Positions 44,449 to 51,784 of a DNA stretch of 64,000 nucleotides are shown one piece after another; position 1 is the first letter of the stretch, and each line of letters opens with the position of its first letter. The notes beneath the pieces were generated by a model. That model saw only the letters and a program-made list of their open reading frames with translations, did no database searches and had not been told where the DNA came from. The translations under genes and the position numbers were made by a program. Source of the stretch: Streptomyces xanthophaeus (GTDB lineage Bacteria; Actinomycetota; Actinomycetes; Streptomycetales; Streptomycetaceae); contig NZ_JOFT01000040.1 of assembly GCF_000725805.1 (NCBI RefSeq), positions 3,167 through 67,166 on the forward strand, written 5' to 3'.

Positions 44449-45153
44449 ATGAGCAGCACCAGCATGCGCGGAACCACCCTGGGCGCGATCGGCGTGGCGG
44501 TCGCCGCAGCCCTGGCCCTCACGGGCTGCAAGAGCGGCAACGAGGAGCTCCCCGTGGAGCAGCCGAGCGGTTCGGCCGGCCAGCCCTCGGCGTCGGCCGC
44601 CCCCTCCAGCAGTCCCAGCGCCCCGGCGGACCCGAGCTCCGGCGCCCCGGCCCCCGGCGGCGAGGCGGTCGCCCCCGGCACCGGCGGCACGGCGAAGTCC
44701 GGCCAGGTGTTCAAGATAGGCGAGGCCGCCCGGGTCCCGTTCAGCTACGGAAGCAACAAGGGCGGCCAGATCGACATCACGGTCACCGCGATCGAGCAGG
44801 GCAACCCGGCCGACCTCGACGCCCTCAAGCTCGGCGACAAGGTGAAGGGGATGATCCCCTACTACATCCGTTACACGGTCAAGAACACCGGCACGACGGA
44901 CCTGTCACACTCCTCCGTGGGCCACATCAAGGGCCTCCTCACGGACGGCAGCGAGGCCCAGAAGGTCTCGGTCATCGGCAAGTTCGAGAAGTGCCCCAAC
45001 GATGCGCTGCCGAAGGGCTTCACCAACGGCCAGACGCAGACCAGCTGCGTCCTGGCCCTCGCCCCGTCGGACCAGACGAAGGTCACCGCGGCCCAGTACT
45101 GGGGCGAGCCCTACAACATCCTCAGCAAGAACAAGGAACTCGTCTGGAAGTAG
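44449..45153 (+). CDS. Secreted lipoprotein, DUF4352-like
   Basis: A 234-residue lipoprotein. Signal MSSTSMRGTTLGAIGVAVAA leads to the lipobox LTGC (Cys near residue 24). A 60-residue Pro/Ser/Ala linker comes next. The folded part (FKIGEAARVPFSYGSNKGGQ, then YYIRYTVKNTGTTDLSHSSV) looks like the immunoglobulin-like telokin/DUF4352 domain found in many actinobacterial lipoproteins. Two cysteines (EKCPND, TSCVLA) may bond. Role unknown. It lies between lhr and nei with its own leader region and terminator. Confidence 0.83.
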   Translation: MSSTSMRGTTLGAIGVAVAAALALTGCKSGNEELPVEQPSGSAGQPSASAAPSSSPSAPADPSSGAPAPGGEAVAPGTGGTAKSGQVFKIGEAARVPFSYGSNKGGQIDITVTAIEQGNPADLDALKLGDKVKGMIPYYIRYTVKNTGTTDLSHSSVGHIKGLLTDGSEAQKVSVIGKFEKCPNDALPKGFTNGQTQTSCVLALAPSDQTKVTAAQYWGEPYNILSKNKELVWK

Positions 45154-45212
45154 GCGGCGGCCAAAAGCAGGCGGCGGCCCGGCGGGCCCGCCCCTCCCGG
45201 GCCCCCGGTCAC

Positions 45213-45245
45213 GGACCCCCCGCGGCAGCCGCCCGCGGGGGGTCC
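45213..45245 (+). terminator. Terminator hairpin after the lipoprotein gene
   Basis: Arms 45213-45225 and 45233-45245 are 13 bases and perfectly complementary around a seven-base loop, 60 bp after the stop. Confidence 0.7.
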
Positions 45246-45307
45246 CGGCGTCCGCACCGCCCGCGGGGGTCCCGCCGTCCGCAGCGCCCCGGCGCGACAA
45301 TGGCCCC

Positions 45308-46126
45308 ATGCCCGAAGGAGACAGCGTCCACCGCGCGGCCAGCCGCCTCCACGCCGCCCTCGCCGGCGAGCCGCTGACCCTCAGCGACCTGCGCGTCCCC
45401 CGGTTCGCCACCGCGGACCTCACGGGCCGCACCACCCTGGAGGTCGTCCCCCGCGGCAAGCACCTCCTGGCCCGCTTCGAGGGCGGCCTCACCCTGCACA
45501 GCCACCTGCGCATGGACGGCGCCTGGCACGTCTTCCCCGCAGGGGCGCCCTGGCGCGGCGGCCCCGCCTACGAGATCCGGGCCCTCCTCGGCACCGCCGC
45601 GCACACCGCAGTCGGCTACCGCCTGCCCGTCCTGGAGCTGCTGCGCACCGCCGACGAGGAGCGGGCCGTGGGCCATCTCGGCCCCGACCTGCTCGGTCCG
45701 GACTGGGATCCCGCCCGCGCGGCCGCCAACCTCCTCGCCGTGCCCGGGCGCCCGCTGGGAGAGGCCCTGCTCGACCAGCGCAACCTCGCCGGGATCGGCA
45801 ACATCTACAAGTCCGAGCTCTGCTTCCTGGCCCAGGTCACCCCCTGGACCCCCGTCGGCGCCCTCCCCGACCCGGAGGCCACCCTCCCCCGGATCGCTGC
45901 CGCCGCCCAGCGCCTGCTGGCCGCCAACACCGGGGAGCACGGACGCCGCAACACCACCGGCAGCCGCCGCCCCGGTCAGGAGCTGTTCGTCTACGGCCGC
46001 GCCCGCCGCCCCTGCCTGCGCTGCGGCACCCCGGTCCGCGAGGCCCCGCAGGACGACCGCCCCACGTACTGGTGCCCCAGCTGCCAGCAGGGCCCGACCG
46101 GACCGGGCCCGGCCACCACCGGTTGA
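45308..46126 (+). CDS. nei: Fpg/Nei-family DNA glycosylase/AP lyase
   Basis: A 272-residue base-excision repair enzyme for oxidised bases. The protein begins MPEGDSVHRAASRLHAAL; after Met removal Pro1 is the nucleophile and Glu2 the acid, as in the family. The helix-two-turn-helix is LLDQRNLAGIGNIYKSELCF, and the C-terminal zinc finger is CLRCGTPV...YWCPSCQ. PEGDS rather than PELPE points to the Nei (endonuclease VIII) branch. It works downstream of damage sensing, with lhr close by. Called Nei here; substrate preference is not certain. Confidence 0.93.
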   Translation: MPEGDSVHRAASRLHAALAGEPLTLSDLRVPRFATADLTGRTTLEVVPRGKHLLARFEGGLTLHSHLRMDGAWHVFPAGAPWRGGPAYEIRALLGTAAHTAVGYRLPVLELLRTADEERAVGHLGPDLLGPDWDPARAAANLLAVPGRPLGEALLDQRNLAGIGNIYKSELCFLAQVTPWTPVGALPDPEATLPRIAAAAQRLLAANTGEHGRRNTTGSRRPGQELFVYGRARRPCLRCGTPVREAPQDDRPTYWCPSCQQGPTGPGPATTG

Positions 46127-46158
46127 CGGTCCGTCAGATACGGCCGTACCGTCCCGGC

Positions 46159-46929
46159 ATGCCCACAACAACAGCCCCGTACGACCTGACCGGCCGGACC
46201 GCCCTGGTCACCGGCGCCGCCAGCGGCATCGGCCGCGCCACCGCCGTGCTCCTCGCCGAGGCGGGCGCGGCCGTGCACTGCGCCGACCGCGACGAGAAGG
46301 GCCTCGCCCGGACCGCCGAGCTCGTCGCCGAGGCCGGCGGCGCCGCCACGCTCCACCCCCTCGACGTGACCGACCGCGGCGCGCTGCGGGCCGCGGTCGC
46401 CGCCGCGGGCCCCCTCGACATCGCCGCCGCCGTCGCCGGGGTCATGCACACCAGCAGCGTGCTGGAGACGGCCGACGAGGACCTCGACCGGGTCCTGGAC
46501 ATCAATTTCAAGGGGGTCCTGCGCACCTGCCAGGAAGCCGCCCGCTCCATGATGGCGGCGGGCCGCCCCGGCTCCATCGTCACCATGGCCTCCGGCGCCG
46601 TTGACGCCGCCCAGGCGGGCCTGCTCTGCTACAGCGCCGCCAAGGCCGCCGTCGTGCAGCTCACCAAGACCCTCGCCACCGAGGCCGGCCCGCACGGCAT
46701 CCGGGTCAACGCCGTCGCGCCGGGCTGGATCCGCACCCCGATGACCGGGCGCCACGGCGCCGAGGTCCAGGAGCGCACCGAGGCGATGATGGTCCGCATG
46801 TCGCCGCTGGGCCGGGTCGGCGAGCCCGAGGACATCGCCCGGGCCGTGCTCTACCTGGCCTCGGACGCCTCGTCCTTCATGACGGGTCAGATCCTTCGCC
46901 CGAATGGCGGAGTGTCGATGCCCTGGTAG
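46159..46929 (+). CDS. Short-chain dehydrogenase/reductase
   Basis: A 256-residue classical SDR. NAD(P) motif TGAASGIG, NFKG motif in LDINFKGVLR, catalytic Ser in VTMASGAV and YSAAK (Tyr and Lys). The Asp in CADRDEKGL after beta-2 favours NAD. Ends GQILRPNGGVSMPW, typical of the family. The substrate is unknown. ATG start; its 3' end overlaps the convergent small-membrane-protein gene by 53 bp. Confidence 0.92.
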   Translation: MPTTTAPYDLTGRTALVTGAASGIGRATAVLLAEAGAAVHCADRDEKGLARTAELVAEAGGAATLHPLDVTDRGALRAAVAAAGPLDIAAAVAGVMHTSSVLETADEDLDRVLDINFKGVLRTCQEAARSMMAAGRPGSIVTMASGAVDAAQAGLLCYSAAKAAVVQLTKTLATEAGPHGIRVNAVAPGWIRTPMTGRHGAEVQERTEAMMVRMSPLGRVGEPEDIARAVLYLASDASSFMTGQILRPNGGVSMPW

Positions 46930-47173
46930 TCCCCGCATCGGCCGCCTGCGCCCCGGACAGCTCCCCCGCACCGGCAGCAGCGTCCGCAGGCCTGCGGGCC
47001 CGGCGTACGGGGCCCGGCACGCAGTGCACCGGCAGCAGGCCCAGTCCCCATCCGCCGACGGCGACCGCGCCCTCCACGGCCCCGGACTCCGCGGGCGCCA
47101 GGACCAGCCGCAGCACGGCCCACCACCACAGCACTCCCACGGCCAGGGCTACAGGTATCAGTAACCGCCGCAC
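46877..47173 (-). CDS. Small membrane protein with a TTA codon (bldA candidate)
   Basis: A 98-residue protein from a GTG start with an excellent GGGAGGT site five bases upstream. Codon 4 is TTA (47162-47164) and codon 6 is the rare ATA. The N-terminus is a membrane segment (LLIPVALAVGVLWWWAVLRL), a second hydrophobic stretch follows (VAVGGWGLGLLPVHCVPG), and the tail is Ala/Gly/Arg-rich. The TTA codon near the start would make translation depend on tRNA-Leu(UAA), the bldA product, linking it to development. It overlaps the SDR gene tail to tail. Function unknown; family membership not recognised. Confidence 0.65.
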   Translation of the reverse strand: MRRLLIPVALAVGVLWWWAVLRLVLAPAESGAVEGAVAVGGWGLGLLPVHCVPGPVRRARRPADAAAGAGELSGAQAADAGTTRASTLRHSGEGSDPS

Positions 47174-47249
47174 GGCTACCTCCCAGGGGCCGGGACCCGA
47201 CCTGGCCCATCCTCCCGCACAGGTCCCCACCCCGCACCCAGAACAGCAC

Positions 47250-47288
47250 GGAGCCCCGGCCGGTGCTGCACGCACCGGCCGGGGCTCC
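47250..47288 (-). terminator. Terminator hairpin of clgR
   Basis: A 17-bp perfect stem (47250-47266 with 47272-47288) with loop TGCAC, 28 bp after the clgR stop. Confidence 0.75.
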
Positions 47289-47316
47289 GGCCACACTCAT
47301 ACGCTCACGTACTCGC

Positions 47317-47694
47317 TCACGCGGCTACGACATTCACCGCTTCCGCAGGCGCCTTGATGGTCACCCGCTCCGGTCCCGCGACCGAAGCCATGGAGACCGA
47401 ATTGAGCATCGGGCGGACCGGCGCAGTCACCGGTTCGCTTGCCGCGGCCGACTGTGCCAGCTCGGCCAGCGACAGTTCGTCACTGACTTCGCGCATCAGC
47501 TCGGACATCCGTACGTCCAACGCGTCGCAGATCGCGGAGAGCAACTCGGAGGATGCCTCCTTCTGCCCCCGCTCCACCTCGGAGAGATAGCCGAGCGAGA
47601 CTCGGGCCGACGAGGAGACTTCGCGCAGAGTACGGCCCTGGCGCTGGCGCTGCCGACGCAGCACGTCACCCAGCAGGCGACGGAGCAGAATCAT
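47317..47694 (-). CDS. clgR: ClgR-type Clp gene regulator (XRE HTH)
   Basis: A 125-residue XRE-family activator of clp protease genes. The HTH covers about residues 15-70: [20 protein letters not shown] then [23 protein letters not shown] at 47694 follows GAGGGAG. The protein ends NVVAA; the two terminal alanines match the degradation tag by which Streptomyces ClgR is removed by ClpP, giving a feedback loop. clgR, cinA, pgsA, rimO and ftsK in this order match actinobacterial relatives. The neighbouring repair and protease-linked genes fit a stress role. Confidence 0.9.
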   Translation of the reverse strand: MILLRRLLGDVLRRQRQRQGRTLREVSSSARVSLGYLSEVERGQKEASSELLSAICDALDVRMSELMREVSDELSLAELAQSAAASEPVTAPVRPMLNSVSMASVAGPERVTIKAPAEAVNVVAA

Positions 47695-47803
47695 CGGTGG
47701 CTCCCTCCTCTGACCGTGTAGCCGCATCCTTCACGCCCCACCGTACCGCCTCGCGCCGCGGCCGTGCGGGGAGCGATGTCGTGTTCACTCAGGGCTGCAA
47801 ACA

Positions 47804-48373
47804 TCAAATCCCCCCGTGTTGTTCCGTATCCTGCCTCCGCGCATTCTCGCGCAGTTGGCTTGAGAGAAGTTCGAGCACGGTCTGTGCACTCTCCCTACGA
47901 ATTTCCGCACGGGAGCCGTTCAACCTCAGCCGGGCCGTTTTCCTGCCCGCCGGACCCGCCACGGCGACGAAAACGGTGCCCACCGGCTGCCCGTCCTGCG
48001 GGTCCGGACCGGCCACTCCGGTGGTCGCGATCCCCCACGAGGCCCCCATCACGCGCCGCACCCCCGCCGCCATCTCCTCCGCGACCTGGGCGTTCACCGC
48101 GCCCTCGGCCGCCAGCAGGCCGGCGTCCACGCCCAGGACCAGGTGCTTGAGCTCCGTCGCGTACGCCGTGACCGAGCCGCGGAAGGACCGGGAGGCTCCG
48201 GGAACCGCCGTGAGCTCGGCGGCCACCAGGCCGCCGGTCAGCGACTCCGCGACCGCAAGGGTCTCGTCACGCTCCGCAAGCAGGCGCAGGATCTCACCGG
48301 CGGCACCGGCGGCCCCATCGGCACCTTCCGCCGCACCACCGGCCACCGGCGCACCCCCCGCCCCGTCCGTCAC
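47804..48373 (-). CDS. CinA C-terminal domain, nicotinamide-nucleotide amidase
   Basis: A 189-residue stand-alone CinA C-terminal (PncC-like) domain that deamidates NMN to nicotinate mononucleotide. Core motifs are TLAVAESLTGGLVAAELTAV, GSVTAYATELKHLVLGV and SWGIATTGVAGPDPQDGQPV. It lacks the N-terminal MoaB-like half of full CinA. The first 25 residues are Gly/Ala-rich and perhaps disordered. GTG start overlapping the pgsA stop (4 bp). Co-transcribed with pgsA and rimO. Confidence 0.92.
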   Translation of the reverse strand: MTDGAGGAPVAGGAAEGADGAAGAAGEILRLLAERDETLAVAESLTGGLVAAELTAVPGASRSFRGSVTAYATELKHLVLGVDAGLLAAEGAVNAQVAEEMAAGVRRVMGASWGIATTGVAGPDPQDGQPVGTVFVAVAGPAGRKTARLRLNGSRAEIRRESAQTVLELLSSQLRENARRQDTEQHGGI

Positions 48374-49026
48374 TGCCCGGCCCGCTCCGCGGCGAGGCCC
48401 GCACGGCGCAGGACGACGGCCTGCCGGATGTAATCCAAACCGGTGACGACGGTCAGCACGACGGCGACCGCCATCACCCAGAAGCGCAAGGTCGCCAGCG
48501 GCCCGGTCAGCGCGAGCACGTACATGCCGACCGCCGTGCCCTGGGCCAGGGTCTTCAGCTTGCCGCCCCGGCTGGCCGGAATCACGCCGTAGCGGATCAC
48601 CCAGAAGCGCATCAGCGTGATCCCGAGTTCACGCCCGAGGATCACCCCGGTGACCCACCAGGGCAGGTCTCCGAGCCAGGAGAGGCAGATCAGCGCGGAC
48701 CCCATGATCGCCTTGTCGGCGATCGGGTCGGCAATCTTGCCGAAGTCGGTGACCAGGTTGTACGTACGGGCCAGGTGCCCGTCGAAGATGTCCGTGATCA
48801 TGGCGACGGCGAACGCCGCCCACGCCCAGGCCCGCCAGGCGGGGTCGTAGCCGCCGTCGGCCAGCAGCAGCAAGACGAATCCCGGCACCAGCACGAGCCT
48901 GATCATCGTCAGGATGTTCGCGATGTTCCACAGGCTGGCCTGATTGACCGCCGCGGCCCCCAGCTTCGCGCCGGGCGCGGGCCGACGGCCGGTCCCGCCC
49001 GCCGCAGATGCCGGGACTCCGGTCAT
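48370..49026 (-). CDS. pgsA: CDP-diacylglycerol-glycerol-3-phosphate 3-phosphatidyltransferase
   Basis: A 218-residue membrane enzyme of phosphatidylglycerol synthesis. The CDP-alcohol phosphotransferase signature is complete in [20 protein letters not shown] and the following ADPIADK: D, DG, AR, G, D and D in the right spacing. Five or six helices surround it. ATG start overlapping the rimO stop by 4 bp. Of several actinobacterial paralogues this one lies in the rimO-pgsA-cinA-clgR order, so it is the homologue of mycobacterial pgsA3; true PgsA activity is likely but not certain. Confidence 0.92.
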   Translation of the reverse strand: MTGVPASAAGGTGRRPAPGAKLGAAAVNQASLWNIANILTMIRLVLVPGFVLLLLADGGYDPAWRAWAWAAFAVAMITDIFDGHLARTYNLVTDFGKIADPIADKAIMGSALICLSWLGDLPWWVTGVILGRELGITLMRFWVIRYGVIPASRGGKLKTLAQGTAVGMYVLALTGPLATLRFWVMAVAVVLTVVTGLDYIRQAVVLRRAGLAAERAGQ

Positions 49027-50528
49027 CCGGCCGCCTCCTCAAGATCCAGGCCCAGGGGCTCGGCCACCAGGTCCACACCGAGGGTGCCGACCACCTTGGC
49101 CGTGACGATACGCCCCGGGACCAGGCCCGCGCCGTCCGTGAAGACGACCTGCCCGTCGGTCTCGGGGGCCTGGTGCGCGGCCCGCCCGTAGGCACCCTCG
49201 CCCTCGTCGGCCTCGTCCAGCGGGACGACGGTCTCGACGAGCACCTCCAGGGTCTCCCCGATCCGCTCCTCCGCGCGCTGCGAGGTGAGCTCCTCGGCGA
49301 GCCGCTGCATGTGCGCGAGCCGCTCGGCGATGGTGTCCTCGTCCAGCTTGTGGTCGTAGGTGACGGCCTCGGTGCCGTCCTCGTCGGAGTAGCCGAAGAC
49401 GCCGATCGCGTCGAGCCTCGCGTTCGTGAGGAAACGCTCCAGCTCCGCGAAGTCGGATTCCTTCTCGCCGGGGAAGCCGACGATGAAGTTGGACCGTACG
49501 CCCGCCAGGGGGGCCTTGCTGCGGATGGTGTCCAGCAGCTCCAGGAAGCGGTCGGTGTCACCGAAGCGGCGCATGGAGCGCAGCACGTCGGGCGCCGAGT
49601 GCTGGAAGGACAGGTCGAAGTACGGCACGACCTTGGGCGTGGAGGTGAGCACGTCGATCAGGCCGGGGCGCATCTCGGCGGGCTGGAGGTAGCTGACGCG
49701 CACGCGCTCGATGCCGTCCACCGCGGCCAGCTCGGGCAGCAGGGTCTCCAGCAGCCGGATGTCGCCGAGGTCCTTGCCGTACGAGGTGTTGTTCTCGGAG
49801 ACCAGCATGACCTCCTTGACGCCCTGCTCGGCGAGCCAGCGCGTCTCGCCCAGCACGTCGCTGGGACGGCGGGAGATGAACGAGCCGCGGAAGGACGGGA
49901 TGGCGCAGAAGGAGCAGCGCCGGTCGCAGCCGGAGGCCAGCTTCACGGAGGCGACGGGGCTCTTGTCCAGGCGGCGGCGCAGCGGAGCACGGGGCCCGGA
50001 GGCGGGCGCGAGCCCGTCCGGCAGGTCGGCGGGGGCCTCGGCCGGCTCCTCGGCGGGTGCCTGCGCGTGGCCGGGCAGGGCCACCGCGGTGTCCTGGCGC
50101 TCCGCGGGGCTGATCGGCAGCAGCTTGCGCCGGTCGCGCGGGGTGTGGGAGGCGTGGATGCCGCCGTTGAGGATGGTCTGCAGGCGGTCGGAGATGTCGG
50201 CGTAGTCGTCGAAGCCGAGCACGCCGTCCGCCTCGGGGAGCGCTTCGGCGAGTTCCTTGCCGTAGCGCTCGGCCATACAGCCGACGGCGACGACGGCCTG
50301 GGTCTTGCCGTGATCCTTGAGATCGTTGGCTTCCAGCAGGGCGTCTACGGAGTCCTTCTTGGCGGCTTCGACGAAGCCGCAGGTGTTGACGACGGCTACG
50401 TCCGCATCGGCGGCGTCCTCGACGAGCTCCCAGCCATCCGCCGCCAAGCGGCCTGCGAGCTCCTCCGAGTCCACCTCGTTACGGGCGCAGCCAAGAGTGA
50501 CAAGGGCGACGGTACGGCGTTCGGGCAT
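49023..50528 (-). CDS. rimO: Ribosomal protein uS12 (S12) methylthiotransferase RimO
   Basis: A 501-residue radical-SAM methylthiotransferase that modifies Asp89 of ribosomal protein S12. The N-terminal cluster is set by [23 protein letters not shown] and [11 protein letters not shown]; the radical-SAM motif is CDRRCSFC with [14 protein letters not shown] context. TRAM domain at the C-terminus. An Ala/Pro-rich insert of about 50 residues (roughly 145-200) between the first domain and the SAM motif is longer than in E. coli. It is first in the rimO-pgsA-cinA chain and a paralogue of the miaB at 9.5 kb. Confidence 0.96.
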   Translation of the reverse strand: MPERRTVALVTLGCARNEVDSEELAGRLAADGWELVEDAADADVAVVNTCGFVEAAKKDSVDALLEANDLKDHGKTQAVVAVGCMAERYGKELAEALPEADGVLGFDDYADISDRLQTILNGGIHASHTPRDRRKLLPISPAERQDTAVALPGHAQAPAEEPAEAPADLPDGLAPASGPRAPLRRRLDKSPVASVKLASGCDRRCSFCAIPSFRGSFISRRPSDVLGETRWLAEQGVKEVMLVSENNTSYGKDLGDIRLLETLLPELAAVDGIERVRVSYLQPAEMRPGLIDVLTSTPKVVPYFDLSFQHSAPDVLRSMRRFGDTDRFLELLDTIRSKAPLAGVRSNFIVGFPGEKESDFAELERFLTNARLDAIGVFGYSDEDGTEAVTYDHKLDEDTIAERLAHMQRLAEELTSQRAEERIGETLEVLVETVVPLDEADEGEGAYGRAAHQAPETDGQVVFTDGAGLVPGRIVTAKVVGTLGVDLVAEPLGLDLEEAAG

Positions 50529-50585
50529 GGACTCAAGACTACTTCGTCCCGGCGCGGGCCCCCGCCGCCCGTCCCCCCGACAGCA

Positions 50586-50632
50586 GGATCCCCGGGGGCC
50601 TGCGGCAGTCGCCGCTCGGCACCCGGGGATCC
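50586..50632 (-). terminator. Hairpin after the RodZ-like gene
   Basis: GGATCCCCGGG and CCCGGGGATCC pair perfectly over 11 bases around a 25-base loop that can itself fold (GCC/GGC, GCGG/CCGC), 33 bp past the RodZ-like stop on the minus strand. Confidence 0.65.
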
Positions 50633-50664
50633 GGATTCATGCCTTCCGCCCTAGGGCGGCCTGC

Positions 50665-51561
50665 TCAGCCCGCCTGGGGCTCGCCGGGCAGGGGATCTTC
50701 CTTGGTGTATGTGAGGCGTTCCACCTGACCCGGCTGGAAGTCGTCCTTGATCTCCTTGCCGTTCACGAACAGCTTCACGGCCCCGGCGTCGCCGAGCACG
50801 AGGTCGACGGACTCCTTGTCCGTGAAGGTCTTGGACTCACCCTGGGTGAGGGTGCCGTCGAAGAGCAGCCGCCCGTTGTGGTCCTTGGCCGAGATCCAGC
50901 TCTCGCCCGTGTCGGCCGTCAGGACGACCGTGACGAGGTCCTTGGGCGCGGCGGCGATGGCGCTGTCCGAAGGCTCCGGCTTGGGCGCCTGCGGGGCCTG
51001 GGGGGTCTGCGCGGGCGGCTGCCCGGCGGACTGCTTGGGTGCGGGCTTCGGGGAGGCGGAACCTTCCGCCACCGGACGCTTGGTCTGTTCGTCGCCGCCG
51101 CTGAAGGCGGTGAAGCCCACGAAGCCGATCACGGCGACGATGGCGGCGACCATGGCGGCGGTCCAGTTGGGCCGCTGCCTCTCGGGGCGGATCCGCTCGG
51201 CTTCGAACATGGGCGCGGCGGGGGTGGGTGCCGGCCGGCCGCCGTGGGCCGCGTCGTAGGCCTCGACCAGGGGTTCCGGATCGAGGTGCACGGCGCGGGC
51301 GAGCGTACGGATGTGACCGCGGGCGTAGACGTCGCCGCCGCAGCGTGTGAAGTCGTCCTCCTCGATCGCGTGCACGATCGGGATGCGCACGCGGGTGGTG
51401 GAACTGACCTCGTCGACAGTGAGCCCGGCGGCGATCCGGGCCTTCTTGAGGGCCGTCCCGATGGACGGGCCCTCGACGGAACGTTCGACGAGACGGTCCT
51501 CGGACCGGTCGTCGGTCGAAGGACGCTCATCTTCGGGGGAGTTGGCGTTGCCGATGGACAC
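50665..51561 (-). CDS. RodZ-like HTH transmembrane protein
   Basis: A 298-residue single-pass membrane protein: N-terminal XRE-type HTH (ALKKARIAAGLTVDEVSSTT near 40), HTH-like RTLARAVHLDPEPLVEAYDA, a transmembrane helix (AAMVAAIVAVIGFVGFTAF near 135-155), a Pro/Gln/Ala spacer and a C-terminal DUF4115/RodZ domain. RodZ links the cytoskeleton and wall growth; here it lies next to ftsK and may serve division or wall synthesis. GTG start chosen after AAAGG; an ATG 84 bases upstream is less likely. It is transcribed apart from ftsK across 223 bp. Confidence 0.88.
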   Translation of the reverse strand: MSIGNANSPEDERPSTDDRSEDRLVERSVEGPSIGTALKKARIAAGLTVDEVSSTTRVRIPIVHAIEEDDFTRCGGDVYARGHIRTLARAVHLDPEPLVEAYDAAHGGRPAPTPAAPMFEAERIRPERQRPNWTAAMVAAIVAVIGFVGFTAFSGGDEQTKRPVAEGSASPKPAPKQSAGQPPAQTPQAPQAPKPEPSDSAIAAAPKDLVTVVLTADTGESWISAKDHNGRLLFDGTLTQGESKTFTDKESVDLVLGDAGAVKLFVNGKEIKDDFQPGQVERLTYTKEDPLPGEPQAG

Positions 51562-51784
51562 GAGGGCGCCTTTCGAGCGTGTAGCCACCTGCTGGATGTC
51601 CAGTCTAGGGGGGTGACGAAAGGGTGGAGCAACCGGAGGGTGCACTTCCTACGCCATCCGAATGGCGAGGGGTGCTCCCGGCCGGTGCGGCGGTCCTGCA
51701 CGGGTACGGGGCCACCGTCTCCCTCAACTGGACGCGAGCCCAAGGGAAACGGTTGCTCCCCACATCTCGTGAACCCGGACCGCC

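Noticed and set aside
51652..51667. CGCCAT-CCGA-ATGGCG inverted repeat between ftsK and the RodZ-like gene
   Set aside because: Only six-base arms; too short to call an operator or terminator without other support.
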